Assembly (NCBI GenBank): GCA_034770075.1
Contig: CM068385.1
Span: forward strand, 49,298,746-49,362,745
From: Aralia elata
Taxonomy: Eukaryota; Streptophyta; Magnoliopsida; Apiales; Araliaceae
Reading direction: 5' to 3'
DNA: 64,000 nt
The position numbers and the translations under genes were made by a program. Below are positions 11,758 to 23,640 of the stretch, one piece after another (within the stretch, counting starts at the first letter, position 1; each line of letters begins with the position of its first letter). The notes beneath the pieces were generated by a model. The model was not told where the DNA came from. It did not search any database and saw only the letters and a list, made by a program, of their open reading frames with translations.

Positions 11758-11805
11758 AGTTTTTGGCGTCCAGAATTTCAGGATTCAGTCTATCCATATG
11801 AAGAA

Positions 11806-12534
11806 TTGAGTTTGGGGGAGACCTTGGCGAGGTTTATTACAGCTATGGACAAAAGAATGAGTGATCAATATCAGTTGTTTAACTTAGTGGATTTAAATAT
11901 AAAAAGCCAAGCAGTGTCGATTCGAAATCTTGAGAACCAGATGGGACAGCTTATCAACGCAGTCAACAGTAGCTATCATTGTGTATGGCCCAGTGACGTG
12001 GTTCTCGAGGCTAATGGATTGCCCGTGCCAAAGCTGCAACCGGATGTGCTAATTGATGATGATTTTGATATGGAGGAGAACAGTGGGGATCAGGAAGATA
12101 CAACCGAAGAAAATCTAGCCGTGAGTTCCGACGCTGATGTACTGATTTTGTTAGTGCCCCATGTACCTTCTTCACCAAACCACCACGATCCGGGTAGTTT
12201 TGCAATCCCCTGCCTAATTGGTAGTCATATCGTCGGCAAAGCTCTATTTGACATCGGAGCTAACATGAATCTGGAGCCATGGTGGGATGAGAAAGGGGTC
12301 TATAAGAAGTTAGTTGATGATCCAGTTGTGTTCAAAAAGTTTCAATTCAATATTCCGTTCACAAACACAATGGAGCATAAGCCTGGCTATTTGAAGGTTA
12401 TAAAGGAGATTCTACAGGAAAACAGCATGCTAGGTGATTTTGAATCAATGGCCCTTACAGAAGCAAAGTCCTCAGACGTTTCATTATTACTAATGGATGG
12501 AGAGTTCCTCAATTTTCGAAGGGGCATTGGATAG
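11806..12534 (+). CDS. 242-aa Athila-derived ORF (gag linker plus protease-like part)
   Basis: An intact frame starting 48 bp after the LTR end. There is an ATG-type MDKRMSDQYQ at about 11845 if the first codon (TTG at 11806) is not used. Residues ~45-56 (LENQMGQLINAV) match the Athila gag linker (LEAQMGQMATML in 54992-56977). Residues ~125-155 (GSFAIPCLIGSHIVGKALFD then IGANMNL) match the protease start of Athila (FTIPCTIGK...CDLGASINL). Here the aspartate is kept as DIGA. The rest (PFTNTMEHKPGYLKVIKEIL) resembles the segment that precedes protease in the full element. The order is therefore permuted and the capsid domain is missing. It could be a leftover or a product of a non-autonomous family. 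Function unknown. Confidence 0.6.
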   Translation: MSLGETLARFITAMDKRMSDQYQLFNLVDLNIKSQAVSIRNLENQMGQLINAVNSSYHCVWPSDVVLEANGLPVPKLQPDVLIDDDFDMEENSGDQEDTTEENLAVSSDADVLILLVPHVPSSPNHHDPGSFAIPCLIGSHIVGKALFDIGANMNLEPWWDEKGVYKKLVDDPVVFKKFQFNIPFTNTMEHKPGYLKVIKEILQENSMLGDFESMALTEAKSSDVSLLLMDGEFLNFRRGIG

Positions 12535-12981
12535 AAAAGGAAGAAGTCAGGCTGAAAGACTATAATTCAAGCGCTTGATGGGAGGCAACCCAATCATTTT
12601 AGTATCTTTAGCTATTTTAGTTTTTTGTATTTTTGCATTTAGTTAGGATAGTAGTAGTTAGTTTCTAAGATTTTCAGTGCTTTGCTAGTCTCTCATGCTT
12701 TTAAAAAGGTTGTGTTAATCCATGCTATGCTATGTTGCTTTGAACAGGTAAAAGGTTTTGGGATTGCACCAATTGAAGAAAAGGGGAACAAAGCAAAAAT
12801 TTCAGAAAAGAGGTTTCTCGCCCCGGCGAGAAAAATGCACTAGAGATCCTCGCCCCGGCGAGAACCTCTCTGCCAAAACTCGCCCCAACGTGAAAATTTC
12901 TCGCCCCAGCCCATTCTTCTCTTTCCAGTCTCGCCCCGGCGACATCCCAAGGCAAAAATGTTCGCCCCGGCGAGATTAGTT
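12535..12981 (+). other. Athila remnant, internal DNA after the ORF
   Basis: Non-coding. It begins with GATGGGAGGCAACCCAATC (12577), the block that also follows the pol frame of the minus-strand Athila (reverse complement near 42218-42236). It continues T-rich and ends in the palindrome array 12815-12975. The TSD base run TAGTT of Ogre-like copy 2 is at 12977-12981. Confidence 0.7.
12815..12975. repeat. TTCTCGCCCCGGCGAGAA palindrome array (Athila remnant, internal)
   Basis: About six units, clear at 12815-12832, 12848-12864, 12929-12942 and 12960-12976. The arms CTCGCC/GGCGAG are the same as in the LTR array at 10567-10678, but the 2-nt centre is CC instead of GG. The same family therefore carries palindromes in both U3 and the 3' internal region. 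Confidence 0.9.
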
Positions 12982-15024
12982 TGTAGACACCCAAATTTTG
13001 CACTTCGTATACTAACCCTGACAGGAGGGCAAATTCGTCCATTGAGCCGGCCTACGAGGGCGAAGGATGGGCGCAAGTATGAACACTCGACGCCACCGCG
13101 ACAATTTACAACCGAAACCGACGTGATAACAAGGCTGTCCGAAATGAGCATTCCTGAATGATGTGGCACGTCTCCCAGTAATTCCCGGACTGCAAAATAC
13201 GAGCCTGTCGGCGAGAACCGACGTCACGACATGAGAATCGAGGCATGGCACAAAAATCGAGAAGGTCAAGCCAGCCAGCCGCGGATTGATCTGCGGCCAA
13301 TGAGTGCGCCTTTTGAAAACACGGAACTCGAAACACGGAAACCGAAAATCAGCTGAGTGGAGGGGTGGCGGCCAGCCAGCCGCAGATCAATCTGCGGCCA
13401 GCCGCAGATCCATCTGCGGCTGGCTCTGGCCAGCCTATTTCAGCTCATCGCTCACTCAGCCTACAGGAGGTGAGCAGCGACGGAAGAAGAAAAGAAAAGG
13501 GGAAGAACAGCAGCAAAACTGCAGAAAATTAGGAGAGAAAAGAGAGGAAAAAGTGAGGAATTGTGTTTCTTTTGTGAGAATATATCCAAGATAATTTCTA
13601 CTCTATTCATATACTCAAGTCTACACAGATTTGGGTGATATTTGCAAGGTGAAAAAACCATTTATATAGCAGTTTTTGTGTATCATTTTGTTAAGCTTCT
13701 TGTCAATTGGGTTATGTGAAATGTAATTTTTCATGTATATTGTTGTGGATACATGGATTAGGGATCATTAGTGAGGGTTCCCACGGAACGAAATGCTTCC
13801 TAATGACCCGAGGATGTCGATTTAGTGAACCATTTTAGCTTGTTATGATGATTTATTGTGCCTAGTTTGTTTAGATTGCCATTTTAGGATATTGTGGTTG
13901 TTTAGCCATTTTGGATGTGAGCCTAGGAACGCGACCCCGTGGTCCAAATCCGATGATGGACATCTTTTGATGTAGGTAGTAGGAATGATGTAGTTTTCAT
14001 TGTAAATATGTAATCGTCGGGCCTTAAAACGACGCCAAGGCGAGAATCGTGTTTAAGGCCCCGTCATAGTGAAAAATATGTGATTGTGGGCGTTCGGGGT
14101 TATTTTGATGGCTTACATGCCCGTGAATAACCTCCTACGCATTATAATGTCTTATTTGAATTGCAACACCAAAAATTGATTTCAAAGCTAAAACGATAAA
14201 GATTTTCATAAAATCAATCAAATTAGGTTATTAGCATCACGAGGATAAGAAATTGGAAGTGCTAATGAATGTCGATTCCCACTTAACGAGAAGGCTAAAG
14301 AAAATCGTTTCAAACATCACAAGAAATGGTTTTGTGAAATAAATGACGTTTTGATAAACCAATGTGCATAGGGTTAAAGAGATCCTAGAAATTGCCCGTC
14401 ATTCTGTGAAAGCAACGTATAGGTCTCGATTCCTATTTTGATGAAGGTTTAAAAACTCTTGTTTTGCCAAAACGACACCTAATGAAAACCTTGCAGTTTT
14501 GACAATTAAAATCAAACCTTTCTAATAAAGAATAAAGCTTTCTCGTAGAAGCCAAAGGACATTCTAAAGCACTCTCAAAGCACGACTCTTTCATACAAAC
14601 TCATCACAACATTCACATAGGCACACACATACACACGCGCGCACGCATACACATTTTAAGAATTAAAAGGATAGGAAAAGCATCAAGATTGCGGTAACCG
14701 TGTTTCACGGAAGTCGGGGGGTGCCTAACACCTTCCCCTCGCTTAAGCAAGCCCCCGAACTCTACGAATCTCGGTTCGCAGACCAATTAACTCGGAGTCA
14801 CATATGAGCCATCGATTTACAAAAAACGAAATTCGGATGAGTTGGTACATCCATTTCAAATATAACAACTGGCGACTCTGATTAATTGGCTCATCAAAAA
14901 AATGATATTTCAAAACCCCGTCGACATTAATGCCGACCTTTTCCAAAAGAATCATCTAATTAAAAAGGCTAAAAATTGGAAAGGGTGACAATCACCAAAG
15001 GAGCGACATTTCCCGGCGTCGACA
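12982..15024 (+). repeat. 5' LTR of Ogre-like copy 2
   Basis: 2043 bp, TGTAGACACCC to GGCGTCGACA. Compared with the 3' LTR (1991 bp) the whole length difference is two indels: a 22-bp palindrome unit near 13381 and about 30 bp near 14225. Substitutions are few (roughly 2% by eye). It contains GGTGCCTAACACCTTCCC at about 14718. Confidence 0.95.
13278..13420. repeat. GCCGCAGAT...ATCTGCGGC palindrome array (copy 2 5' LTR)
   Basis: Three units: 13278-13297, 13379-13398 and 13401-13420, the last two 22 bp apart head to tail. The 3' LTR of the same element has only two (33431-33450 and 33532-33551). Confidence 0.92.
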
Positions 15025-15026
15025 GC

Positions 15027-15044
15027 TGGCGACTCTGCTGGGGA
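15027..15044 (+). promoter_or_regulatory. Primer binding site, tRNA-Arg type
   Basis: TGGCGACTCTGCTGGGGA starts 2 bp after the LTR. It is the complement of a tRNA 3' end (..CCAGCAGAGTCGCCA) of the kind found in plant tRNA-Arg, the primer reported for Ogre-type elements. Confidence 0.85.
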
Positions 15045-15816
15045 CATTAGAGGGCTTAAGCCGCGTTCAAATCTTGATGCTATCCTATCCTTTAAAAATT
15101 CATGAATGTGTATTTGCATGCGATATTGTGATCTGTTTTGCTTGTTGTTGTGTGAATGTGTGTTTTGTCCAGTGAATGAATGATTAAATGGAATTGTTTT
15201 ACTTTAAAGTAATCATTTGCATACGGTGAGGACGATGAATGTGAATGTATGTTAAGAGTGTACCTCCTCTTGAGGCGAACCCGTCGGTTGCTTATTACTG
15301 GACTCGAAGGGGCTGCTCCCCGGAGATGGCTCAGGAAACGCACCACCCAAATCCGATCCAATCGAAAGGACTCAGACGAGTAGATTGCGAAGATTTGGGG
15401 ACCTTCATGCCGAAAAGCCCGCGAGAGTAACCCTAGGGTAGGTCAGCCTCTGATTAACCCAACGCAAGGAAAGTCTCTTCATGCTTTTTTACGTTCATGC
15501 GTATAAATGTCATAGTCCCATTTCATATCTTTATACCTCCCGTTTGTGTCAAAAAAAAAAGTACTGACCTCCATGTTTTGCAGGGAATAGCTGGGGAAGC
15601 ATAATAATTCATGTCTATCATTTATTATTGCAATAAGGGACTACTAACATTCTGTTTTACAGGGAAAGATTAAAGAACCCAAAAGCACAAAAGTTACCGC
15701 TTTAGCATGCATCCACATCTTTCATTTCTCAAAGATTAAACTCCAAACCATTTTTCTGCAGGATTGCTCCTCAAACGCGTTTGCAGTCTAAAAGGGCCCA
15801 GGACTCTACATCTGAA
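15045..15816 (+). other. Ogre-like copy 2 leader between primer site and gag
   Basis: Non-coding leader. A pyrimidine-rich run followed by TTTTCTGCAGG near 15763 could be a 3' splice site ahead of gag, as some Ogre transcripts are spliced. That is only a sequence resemblance here. Short frames (15245-15430 and the minus-strand 15092-15361) show no domain. Confidence 0.55.
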
Positions 15817-17149
15817 ATGGCTGATCTTCCACCTACTAATCCTGGTTCCATATCTCGTGAGGAATTTGATGATTTTAAGAAACAGATGTTGGAAATGGCC
15901 ATGATGCTGAAGGAACAATTGCTACCTAGACAGGATCCACCTAAAGAGGATCCACCCCAACCTAAGGGCGAGCCAGTCGTCCCAAAGGTCATTCCTATAC
16001 CTAACAGGACAGTAATCACGATTCCAGAGGAGGGAGATACTGATGACCTTCGAAGGAAAATGAAGCAGATGGAAGAGACCATCCAATCTTTAAAAGGCAT
16101 AGGTTCCCTAGGCAGGGTTAATTATTCAGATCTGTGTGTCTTCCCCGGAACCAGATATCCGGAGAAGTTTAAAATCCCCGAATTTGAGAAATACAATGGG
16201 AAGGGGGATCCTTATACACATATAAAAATATACATTGGGGAGCTTGGATCTTATGCAGAAGACGAGGGTCTAAGGATGCAACTGTTCCAAAAGAGCCTGA
16301 CGGGAGAAGCGAGAATCTGGTATGCCCGTCTTGATAATGCCCGGATCCATAATTGGGAGGAGTTGGCCCATACCTTCTTAGCACAATATAGCTTCCAGGC
16401 ACAAATGGCCCCTGATAGATATCAAATGACGAAGATCAAGAAGCAAACAAAAGAATCTTTCAGGGATTATGCACAGCGATGGAGGGGTATGGCTGCACAG
16501 GTGAATCCCCCAATGAGCGGGTCGGAGATGGTGATGACCTTCGTGGATATTCAGGAGGCACCTTATTATGAGCGGGTTATATCGGGGATTGGAAGACCTT
16601 TTGCCGAGATGATAAAACACGGAGAAATGGTGGACATGGGGTTGAAGTCTGGCAAGATTCGGGATTTCACGGCTTTGGAGACAGCTGCGGAACAAATCCA
16701 GAGTGGAAACTATAGCAGTACTTCCCGTAGGGTCCAAAAGAAAAAGGAGGAAGATGTTTCCCTCATCCTGCAAGGATCATCTAGAAAGATGGAGAACAAT
16801 CCTCCAGTACAGATACAGAGAGTGGGGCCATCCCGACAGCCTAACTTCACTGATCAAAGGACGGACGGGCGAAGAAGGTTCGAGACCATAAGAAATCGAG
16901 TATTCACCCCGCTCGGGGATCCTCTGGAGCGGATTTTGGCGGTGTTGATAGCCCAGAAGAAAATAGTCGATTTGGCACCCCCCAAGTGACCCGAAAGGAA
17001 GAAGATTTGACCCAAGTAAGCAATGCACATACCACTCAGGTTCCCCTGGTCATGATACGCAGGAATGTTGGACGCTGAAGCACAAAATTCAGGACTTGAT
17101 TGATAGTGGGGAAATCGTGGTGGAACAGCCAGGGTCACCCAAATGTTAA
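15817..17149 (+). pseudogene. Ogre/Tat-type gag with a late frameshift
   Basis: Structural protein of the virus-like particle. The open frame runs 15781-16989 and I place the start at the first ATG, 15817 (MADLPPTNPGS). Residues ~30-50 are a coiled stretch with a Pro-rich segment after it. The retrotransposon gag domain runs from about PEFEKYNGKGDPYTHIKIY (residue ~128) through GEARIWYARLDNARIHNWEE and ESFRDYAQRWRGMAAQVNPP to about residue 285. The frame closes at 16989. In another frame 17010-17149 continues with DPSKQCTYHSGSPGHDTQEC, the Cys/His finger that ends gag in this lineage. A frameshift near 16990 therefore separates the two. No enzyme domain follows. Confidence 0.88.
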
Positions 17150-18190
17150 AGTCAATCCTCTACCTAAGCATGATGGGGAAGGGGTAAATCCAGGAGTATG
17201 GCAGTGAATCCCGGCCAGTAGAGGATCAATGGGTTTTAAAATTCTGAGTTTTATTTCAAATCCCTGCACGCTCATGTCATTTTGTCATGTTATCCAAAAA
17301 GAAGATCATGTGTTGAAATGTTTTATAAATATGACAAGCATTTATTGTTTTATGGCAGTACCCCGATTTGAGGCATTCTAGCTAGACAAACAATAGGCCA
17401 AATTTGAAGGAGGATCACGATTTTGGTATAGAGCTAAATTTCGATCTGATGGCGATTGAGCAGGACGAGACAGATATCGACAATACGCCTGACGAGATCA
17501 AAGTATGGGTCGAAGATAAACCCAAACCCGACTTAGACCAAACCATCGCCATAAAACATCAGAACCCCTAACGATCACGAAGAACCCGGAGTAGGGGCAA
17601 AAAAAAAAAATCTCAAAAATCAAAAATCAAAAATCCCCCAAACCTTTCAACAAGTCAAAGGACCGGATCTTTTGTCAGCCCAGCAAGATACCGATGCAAC
17701 CAGTACGAGGGAGATCACAAGAAAAGCAACTTAACACGGGGGCATTTTTTAACTACCCAGGAAATGATGACGTGCAAATTGGCACCCATGCAACAATCCC
17801 ATCAACATGCACCATCATCATCCAGTGCTACGATCATCTCGCATTTGTCAAGCATAGTTTTCCCGGGATACGATGACCCGCGTGAAAGGGGATTTTATTT
17901 GACTTGATAGGAATCGGATTAGTTCTGACAAGCAACCGTGGAGCACGATCGTGAGTATGATTAGACAAAGAAAGCTATTCAACCTTTTGATCGGGTACAA
18001 AGCCTTAATTCAAAGCAACGTTTGCGACAGAATCGACCTCATGTGCCAGTCTTCACTCTGCATTTGCACGAACTTTCAGTTATGGGGTATAAAACTATGA
18101 CGACGTTGATGGAAATTAACACGTGGTCAGACAGTCAATAATTATCAAGCTAATATCAAGAAGTCAGACGATAAATGATTATCAAGCTAA
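17150..18190 (+). other. Ogre-like copy 2, decayed stretch after gag
   Basis: No sustained ORF. A 60-residue stretch at about 17410-17570 (IELNFDLMAIEQDETDID then DEIKVWVEDKPKPDLDQTI) looks like a fragment of the acidic linker before RT in Tat elements. This is tentative. An A-run is at 17598-17612. The 60-aa frame at 17694-17876 has no recognisable domain. Confidence 0.45.
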
Positions 18191-18193
18191 TGT

Positions 18194-18680
18194 CTCGAAT
18201 CGTGGCCTGGGTTATTCGAGTAATTAAGCCTGAGGGGTGTCTCTACACCTGGTGCCCTAAAGCCATCTGGTTTGGGAGTCGCTGGCCCAACACTCGTTAC
18301 ATGGGTAAGTCAGAGCCTAAGAAAACGAGCATTACAGTAGAGGAGGCCCGAGCAGATTCGAATCGTGGCATGGGCTACTCGAGTAATTAAGCCTAAGGGG
18401 TGTCTCTGCATCTGGTGCCCTAAAGCCATCTGGTTTGGGAGTCACCGGCCTAACACTCGCTACATGGGTAACTCAAGCCTAACAAAACGAATCTTGTGCA
18501 AGGTCAAGCAAAGAATGAATGGTACAGACCACCAGCTTGTCTCGAACCGTGGCCTTTGTTACTCGAGTAAATAAACCCGAAGGGGTGTCTGTACACCTAA
18601 TGCCCCAAAACCGTCTGGTTTGGGAGTCATTGGTCCAAAACTCGTTAAATGGGTAACTTTGAATAGCCTAAGAAAACGAG
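18194..18680. repeat. Three tandem ~165-185-bp repeats in Ogre-like copy 2
   Basis: Copies begin near 18194, 18357 and 18541 with TCGAATCGTGGC, then CGAGTAATTAAGCC, GGGGTGTCTCTAC, CATCTGGTTTGGGAGTC and CTCGTTACATGGGTAA. The unit is unrelated to the 35-bp array farther on. Confidence 0.88.
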
Positions 18681-19876
18681 ACAAGTGAAGTGAGCTAATA
18701 AAGAGAAAAGATAATATGAAAAGCTCTCGGCCTTAAACAAGAAGTTATGGAAGAGAAACCCCTACTGAATGCTGCATCGCATAGTGCATTTGTCATATGA
18801 CGTCAATCCTGCTAAGAACGTTGTCGAGAATGGAGATAGAATACCTTTGACGATGGAAGGTAGTTCTTTTGAATTCGACCTTACTCACGTACAATGACCA
18901 TGAATGCTTGAAGGTGTTCTTACGATTTCATAACTCGTTAAATAAAAAATCATCAACTCGCGAGGGATTGAAAATAACTTCCAATCTAGTACATTCACGG
19001 TTCACAACTCGCTAGATTGTGCGATCAACAGATATTCAATTTTGTGTGTTGTAACTGCATTTACTCTTTTGTCGAGATTATAATATCTTTGTGTTGAACT
19101 AACACCAACGCCCCGAGCCTTCAAGTTTTGGCATTTGTTGGTCATCTAATATGCAGGATCTTGCAGAGCGGTGGATAACTCAGCACGGTCAACATCACGA
19201 GTTTTCGATAGAAATTCTTGGTAACAACACGGGCCAAGGCAGGGGCAGTTAAGAATCGTGAAATGGAAGGAAGCTGAGGCTGCACAGAACTTCTCGGCAT
19301 TGGGCCTCTCCCCAATCCTGACTATCATTGCCTCGACATCCAAATGATCCACGTGCATGAGCATATACAAGGATGATATGATGCGGGACAACGGCATATC
19401 GGCCAGCAGAAATGATCGAAAGGCCAAGGAGCCCAACATAGCTGTCGATCATCATAGAGAGCGAAACAGACTGCCTGAACTCGATGAAATGAAGACGACC
19501 AAGAACAGGCAGAGTACCAAACCAATGTTGAAGTCTAGAAACTACACTTCACGACGAGGCGTGATCCAATCAAACATTGGCAAACAATGATGACGGTCGA
19601 ATCGGATCATTTGACTGAACAGGGGTCATTTCTATCTAAACATATGTTGTGCACATGCATCTGTCCATAACATATCTGCCAGATCATGCATAACATCTTT
19701 TGCATGCATACATGTACGATCAAAATGAAAATCTTCAGGGAAAAGTACAAGCACGTCGCTTTCAACCTCACAAATGATCAGACCGTGATGGCTTTTGCGG
19801 CATGGTACGTGGACGATGTTGGTGGGAGATCCAGGAGAAAAGCCGATCACACATCCCATTTCAAAAAAAATCACTC
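18681..19876 (+). other. Ogre-like copy 2, non-coding stretch before the 35-bp array
   Basis: I see no domain in any frame. Several overlapping short frames at 19146-19590 on both strands look like chance. Ends with GATCACACATCCCATTTC and a short A-run (19863-19870), a set-up also seen at 1-60 of copy 1 just before its arrays. Confidence 0.6.
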
Positions 19877-22800
19877 AAAACAATCAACGAACCCTAGGAA
19901 GGGCTGAGATCTAAACAATCAACGAACCCTGGGAAGGGCTGAGATCCAAACAATCAACGAACCCCTGGGAAGGGATGATATCAAAACAATCAATGAACCC
20001 CTGGGACGGGCTGATATCCAAATAATCAACGAACCCCTGGGAAGGGCTTGTATCCAAACAATCAAACGACCCCTGGGAAGGGCTGAGATCCAAACAATCA
20101 ACGAACCCTGGGAAGGGCTGAGATCCAAACAATCAACGAACCCTGGGAAGGGCTGAGATCCAAACAATCAACGAACCCTGAGAAGGGCTGAGATCCAAAC
20201 AATCAACGAACCTTGGGAAGGGCTGAGATCCAAACAATCAACGACCCCTGGGAAGGGCTGAGATCCAAACAATCAACGAACCCTGGGAAGGGCTGAGATC
20301 CAAACAATCAACGAACCCTGGGAAGGGCTGAGATCCAAACAATCAACGAACCCTGGGAAGGGCTGAGATCCAAACAATCAACGAACCGTGGGAAGGGCTG
20401 AGATCCAAATAATGAACGAACCCTGGGAAGGGCTGAGATCCAAACAATCAACGAACCCTGGGAAGGGCTGAGATCCAAACAATCAACAACCTTGGGAAGG
20501 GCTGAGATCCAAACAATCAACGAACCCTGGGAAGGGCTGAGATCCAAACAATCAACGAACCCTGGGAAGGGCTGAGATCCAAACAATCAACGAACCCTGG
20601 GAAGGGCTGAGATCCAAAAAATCAACGAACCCTGGGAAGGGCTGAGATCTAAACAATCAACGAACCCTGGGAAGGGCTGAGATCCAAACAATCAACGAAC
20701 CCCTGGGAAGGGATGATATCCAAATAATCAACGAACCCCTGGAACGGGCTGATATCCAAACAATCAACGAACCCCTGGGAAGGGCTGGTATCCAAACAAT
20801 CAAACGACCCCTGGGAAGGGCTGAGATCCAAACAATCAACGAACCGTGGGAAGGGCTGAGATCCAAATAATGAACGAACCCTGGGAAGGGCTGAGATCCA
20901 AACAATCAACGAACCCTGGGAAGGGCTGAGATCCAAACAATCAACAACCTTGGGAAGGGCTGAGATCCAAACAATCAACGAACCCTGGGAAGGGCTGAGA
21001 TCCAAACAATCAACGAACCCTGGGAAGGGCTGAGATCCAAACAATCAACGAACCCTGGGAAGGGCTGAGATCCAAACAATCAACGAACCCTGGGAAGGGC
21101 TGAGATCCAAACAATCAACGAACCCTGGGAAGGGCTGAGATCCAAACAATCAACGAACCGTGGGAAGGGCTGAGATCCAAATAATGAACGAACCCTGGGA
21201 AGGGCTGAGATCCAAACAATCAACGAACCCTGGGAAGGGCTGAGATCCAAACAATCAACAACCTTGGGAAGGGCTGAGATCCAAACAATCAACGAACCCT
21301 GGGAAGGGCTGAGATCCAAACAATCAACGAACCCTGGGAAGGGCTGAGATCCAAACAATCAACGAACCCTGGGAAGGGCTGAGATCCAAAAAATCAACGA
21401 ACCCTGGAAAGGGCTGAGATCTAAACAATCAACGAACCCTGGGAAGGGCTGAGATCCAAACAATCAACGAACCCCTGGGAAGGGATGATATCCAAATAAT
21501 CAACGAACCCCTGGAACGGGCTGATATCCAAACAATCAACGAACCCCTGGGAAGGGCTGGTATCCAAACAATCAAACGACCCCTGGGAAGGGCTGAGATC
21601 CAAACAATCAACGAACCCTGGGAAGGGCTGAGATCCAAACAATCAACAACCTTGGGAAGGGCTGAGATCCAAACAATCAATGAACCCTGGGAAGGGCTGA
21701 GATCCAAACAATCAACGAACCCTGGGAAGGGCTGAGATCCAAACAATCAACGAACCCTAGGAAGGGCTGAGATCCAAAAAATCAACGAACCCTGGGAAGG
21801 GCTGAGATCTAAACAATCAACGAACCCTGGGAAGGGCTGAGATCCAAACAATCAACGAACCCTGGGAAGGGCTGAGATCCAAACAATCAACGAACCTTGG
21901 GAAGGGCTGAGATCCAAACAATCAACGAACCCTGAGAAGGGCTGATATCCAAACAATCAACGAACCCTGGGAAGGGCTGAGATCCAAACAATCAACGACC
22001 CCTGGGAAGGGCTGAGATCCAAACAATCAACGAACCCTGGGAAGGGCTGAGATCCAAACAATCAACGAAACCTAGGAAGGGCTAAGATCCAAACAATCAA
22101 CGAACCCTGGGAAGGGCTGAGATCCAAACAATCAACGAACCCTGGGAAGGGCTGAGATCCAAACAATCAACAAACTGTGGGAAGGGTTGAGATCCAAACA
22201 ATGAACGAACCCTAGGAAGGGCTGAGATCCAAACAATCAACGAACCCTGGGAAGGGCTGAGATCGAAATAATCAACGAACCCTGGGAAGGGCTGAGATCC
22301 AAACAATCAACGAACCCTGGGAAGGGCTGAGATCCAAACAATCAACGAACCCTGGGAAGGGCTGAGATCCAAACAATCAAGGAACCCTGGGAAGGGCTGA
22401 GATCCAAATAATCAACGAACCCTTGGAAGGGCTGAGATCCAAACAATCAACGAACCCTAGGAAGGACTGAGATCCAAACAATCAACGAACCCTGGGAAGG
22501 GCTGAGATCCAAAGAATCAACGAACCTTGGGAAGGGCTGAGATCCAAACAATCAACAACCCTGGGAAGGGCTGAGATCCAAACAATCAACGAACCCTGGG
22601 AAGGGCTGAGATCCAAACAATCAACGAACCCTGGGAAGGGCTGAGATCTAAACAATCAACGAACCCTGGGAAGGGCTGAGATCCAAACAATCAACGAACC
22701 CTGGGAAGGGCTGAGATCCAAACAATCAATGAACCGTGGGAAGGGCTGAGATCCAAACAATGAACGACCCCTGGGAAGGGCTGAGATCCAAACAATCAAC

Positions 22801-23310
22801 GAACCCTGGGAAGGGCTGAGATCCAAACAATCAACAACGCTGGGAAGGGCTGAGATCAAAATAATCAACGAACCCTGGGAAGGGCTGAGATCCAAAGAAT
22901 CAACGAACCCTGGGAAGGGCTGAGATCCAAACAATCAACGAACCCTGGGAAGGGCTGAGATCCAAACAATCAAGGATCCCTGGGAAGGGCTGAGATCCAA
23001 ACAATCAACGAACCCTGGGAAGGACTGAGATCCAAACAATCAACGAACCCTGGGAAGGGCTGAGATCCAAACAATCAACGAACCCTGGGAAGGGCTGAGA
23101 TCCAAACAATCAACAACCCTGGGAAGGGTTGAGATCCAAACAATCAACGAACCCTGGGAAGGGCTGAGATCGAAACAATCAACGAACCCTGGGAAGGGCT
23201 GAGATCCAAACAATCAACAACCCTTGGGAAGGGCTGAGATCCAAACAATCAACGAACCCTGGGAAGGGCTGAGATCCAAACAATCAACGACCCCTGGGAA
23301 GGGCTGGTAT
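19877..23310. repeat. 35-bp satellite-like array, about 98 units
   Basis: Monomer core AACCCTGGGAAGGGCTGAGA followed by TCCAAACAATCAACG, strictly head to tail with no unique spacers. Variant units (GGATGATATCC, GAACCGTGGG, ATCAACAACCTTGGG, AGATCTAAAC) recur in blocks. AGATCTAAAC is at 19917, 20645, 21417 and 21805, and the span from 20308 is repeated 772 bp downstream (22 units), so there is higher-order structure. It lies in the 3' untranslated part of Ogre-like copy 2. Minus-strand frames reading FGSQPFPGFVDCLDLSPSQG are artefacts of a 35-bp period. Confidence 0.97.
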
Positions 23311-23640
23311 CCAAACAAGAAGTGAACTTGGGAAGGCATCTAAGCAAACCACAACAGGGTGAGTGAACTTGGGAAGGCATCCAAGCAAATCACAACAAGG
23401 TGGTGAGCACCCCGGGAAGACATCCAAGAAAACCATAACAAGGTGGTGAGTGAACCTGGGAAGGCATCCAAGCAAATCAAAACAAGGTGGTGAGCACCCT
23501 GGGAAGGCATCCAAGCAAACCACAACAAGGTGGTGAGTGAACTTGGGAAGGCATCCAAGCAAATCACAATAAGGTGGTGTGAGAACCTGGGAAGGCATCC
23601 AAACGAACCACAACAAGGTGGTGAACAACCCCTGGGAAGG
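23311..23640. repeat. ~43-bp variant tandem array
   Basis: Seven to eight units built on TGGGAAGGCATCCAAGCAAA and CCACAACAAGGTGGTGAG, continuing the 35-bp array. The second block is itself an inverted repeat (CCAC...GTGG). The same block occurs in the 100-bp array of copy 1 (139-180). Confidence 0.9.

Noticed and set aside
19146..19590. Cluster of overlapping ORFs on both strands, possible captured host gene
   Set aside because: No frame is clearly better than the others, none has a recognisable domain or intron pattern. A database search of 18700-19870 would settle it.
19877..23310. CRISPR-like look of the regular 35-bp repeats
   Set aside because: No unique spacers, units are contiguous, and the context is a plant retrotransposon.
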